In this document: one piece after another, positions 62,836 through 64,000 of the stretch
Numbering within the stretch: position 1 is the stretch's first letter
How the letters are laid out: the number at the start of each line of letters is the position of its first letter
Assembly: GCA_029961105.1 (NCBI GenBank)
Contig: JASBVO010000008.1
Location: forward strand, 62,001 to 126,000
Direction: 5' to 3'
DNA from: Micrococcus sp.
GTDB lineage: Bacteria; Actinomycetota; Actinomycetes; Actinomycetales; Micrococcaceae
DNA length: 64,000 nt
Translations under genes and position numbers: made by a program
Notes under the pieces: generated by a model
The model's database searches: none
Told to the model about the DNA's origin: nothing
What the model saw: the letters and a program-made list of their open reading frames with translations, nothing else

Positions 62836-64000
62836 TCAGGCCAGCTTGAGGGCGGCGCTGGTGGCCTGCTCGACCTCGTTCATCAGCACGCGGTCCTCAT
62901 TGAGCTTCCGTCCCAGGGAGGGGATCATCTCCCGCAGCTTCGGGGTCCAGGCGTCCATCCGGGCCGGGAAGCAGGTCTTCAGCAGGTCGATCATGATCGG
63001 GGCGGCGGTGGAGGCACCCGGGGAGGCTCCCAGCAGGGCGCCGATGGTGCCGTCGGCAGCGGTGACGACCTCGGTGCCGAACTGCAGCACGCCGCCCTTC
63101 TTCGGGTCCTTCTTCATGACCTGCACGCGCTGGCCCGCGGTGATCAGCTCCCAGTCGCCGCCGTCGGCCTCGGGGTAGAACTCCTGCAGGGTCTCGACCT
63201 TCTTGGACTGGCTCTTGGTGACCTCGGTGACCAGGTACTTGACCAGGCCCAGGTTGTCCTTGGCCACGTTGAGCATGGGCAGCAGGTTGTGCGGGCGCAC
63301 CGACCGCGGCAGGTCCAGGTAGGAGCTGGACTTCAGGAAGTTCGAGGAGAAGCCGCCGTAGGGGCCGAACAGCAGCGAGCGGCGGCCGTCCACGAAGCGG
63401 GTGTCCAGGTGCGGCACGGACATCGGCGGGGCGCCCACCGAGGCCTGGCCGTAGACCTTCGCCATGTGCTGGTTGACGATCGTCTCGTCGGTGCACTTGA
63501 GGAACTTGCCGGAGACCGGGAAGCCGCCGAAGCCCTTGGCCTCGGGGATGCCGGAGGACTGCAGCAGGTGCAGCGCGCCGCCGCCGGCGCCGAGGAACAC
63601 GAAGCGGGCGCGGGCGGTGAAGGTCTCACCGGCGGCCTTGTTCCTCACCTTGAGTTCCCAGCGGCCGTCGGTGCCGCGGTCCACCGAGGTCACCTTGTGA
63701 CCGAACCGCACGTCTACGCCGGAATTGGACAGGTTGGTGGTCAGCTGGCGCGTCAGGGAACCGAAGTCGACGTCGGTGCCGTTGGCCTGGCGGGAGGCGG
63801 CCAGGCGCTTGCCGTCGTTGCGGCCCTCGATCAGCAGCGGCGCCCAGTCTCGGATGACCTCCGGGTCCTCGGTGTACTCCATGGTCTCGAACAGCGGCTG
63901 CGCGCTGAGGGAGGCGTGGCGGGCCTTCAGGTAGTCGGCGTGGTCCTCGCCCCACACGAAGCTCATGTGCGGCAACGGGTTGATGAAGGTCTTCGGGTCG
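62836..64000 (-). CDS. mqo: Malate:quinone oxidoreductase, N-terminus beyond the window
   Basis: This FAD-dependent peripheral membrane enzyme oxidises malate to oxaloacetate and reduces menaquinone. About 387 C-terminal residues are present: [112 protein letters not shown] and a C-terminal [18 protein letters not shown]. The first 100 or so residues with the FAD-binding glycine motif lie past the window end. It complements sdh and ndh as quinone reductases of this organism. Confidence 0.95.
   Translation of the reverse strand, partial: DPKTFINPLPHMSFVWGEDHADYLKARHASLSAQPLFETMEYTEDPEVIRDWAPLLIEGRNDGKRLAASRQANGTDVDFGSLTRQLTTNLSNSGVDVRFGHKVTSVDRGTDGRWELKVRNKAAGETFTARARFVFLGAGGGALHLLQSSGIPEAKGFGGFPVSGKFLKCTDETIVNQHMAKVYGQASVGAPPMSVPHLDTRFVDGRRSLLFGPYGGFSSNFLKSSSYLDLPRSVRPHNLLPMLNVAKDNLGLVKYLVTEVTKSQSKKVETLQEFYPEADGGDWELITAGQRVQVMKKDPKKGGVLQFGTEVVTAADGTIGALLGASPGASTAAPIMIDLLKTCFPARMDAWTPKLREMIPSLGRKLNEDRVLMNEVEQATSAALKLA

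Overview
The window reads as chromosome of a high-GC actinobacterium, most likely order Micrococcales and probably family Micrococcaceae. The evidence is the strong G/C third-position bias, many GTG starts, 4-bp start/stop overlaps, promoters of the form TANNNT placed 6-7 bases before a start codon (leaderless mRNAs), and typical actinobacterial neighbourhoods (ftsB-DUF501-ppx, clpS-DUF2017-murI-MBL-rph-rdgB, sdhCDAB, a BMP-type nucleoside ABC operon, mqo).

Layout. 1-5,050: a minus-strand operon (Bax inhibitor-1-like protein, aldose epimerase, AI-2E-type permease, threonine dehydratase cut by the window start), then a RidA protein. A tRNA gene with a UAA anticodon follows at 5.1 kb. 5.4-15.4 kb, minus strand: type II NADH dehydrogenase, mycosin-like subtilase, a DUF501-Ppx/GppA fusion, FtsB/DivIC, enolase, MazG, adenosine deaminase and DedA. 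15.5-23.0 kb: a nucleoside uptake and salvage operon (BMP lipoprotein, ABC ATPase, two permeases, cytidine deaminase, thymidine phosphorylase). 23.2-29.5 kb: M20 amidohydrolase, mannose-1-phosphate guanylyltransferase and the succinate dehydrogenase operon, closed by a 19-bp-stem terminator.

29.6-41.0 kb is an accessory island. It starts with an IS21-family element that has no target duplication and abuts a truncated membrane-protein gene. Next is a lower-GC pair of genes: an E1-like ThiF adenylyltransferase and a JAB/JAMM isopeptidase. The ThiF gene is split by an IS3-family element with perfect 27-bp inverted repeats and a 3-bp CAC duplication; removing the element restores one open frame that leads into the JAB gene. 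An E1+JAB pair is the hallmark of bacterial ubiquitin-like conjugation/deconjugation systems (CBASS Cap2/Cap3, Bil and relatives). This locus is therefore probably the remnant of a defence or protein-modification operon whose upstream genes were lost at the IS21 junction. An IS256-family element with an 8-bp duplication, a decayed serine resolvase and a metal-efflux cassette complete the island. The cassette is a Crp/Fnr regulator, an HMA metallochaperone and a P1B-ATPase with a CPG motif, and it has a well-placed Fnr-like operator.

41.0-44.3 kb resembles the Bacillus MhqR quinone/electrophile-resistance regulon in gene content (carboxylesterase, single-domain VOC enzyme, DoxX, MarR), with an added NADP-dependent reductase. 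The same 12-bp operator core lies at the two MarR-side promoters. 44.4-47.1 kb: a DHFR-like reductase, nicotinamidase and nicotinate phosphoribosyltransferase. 47.1-52.9 kb, plus strand: ClpS, DUF2017, glutamate racemase, metallo-beta-lactamase-fold hydrolase, RNase PH, XTP pyrophosphatase and a DEDDh exonuclease-BRCT protein. 52.9-59.5 kb: an ADP-ribosylglycohydrolase divergent from sbcD-sbcC, then a transglutaminase-like protein. 59.5-64 kb, minus strand: an RND efflux permease and malate:quinone oxidoreductase, cut by the window end.
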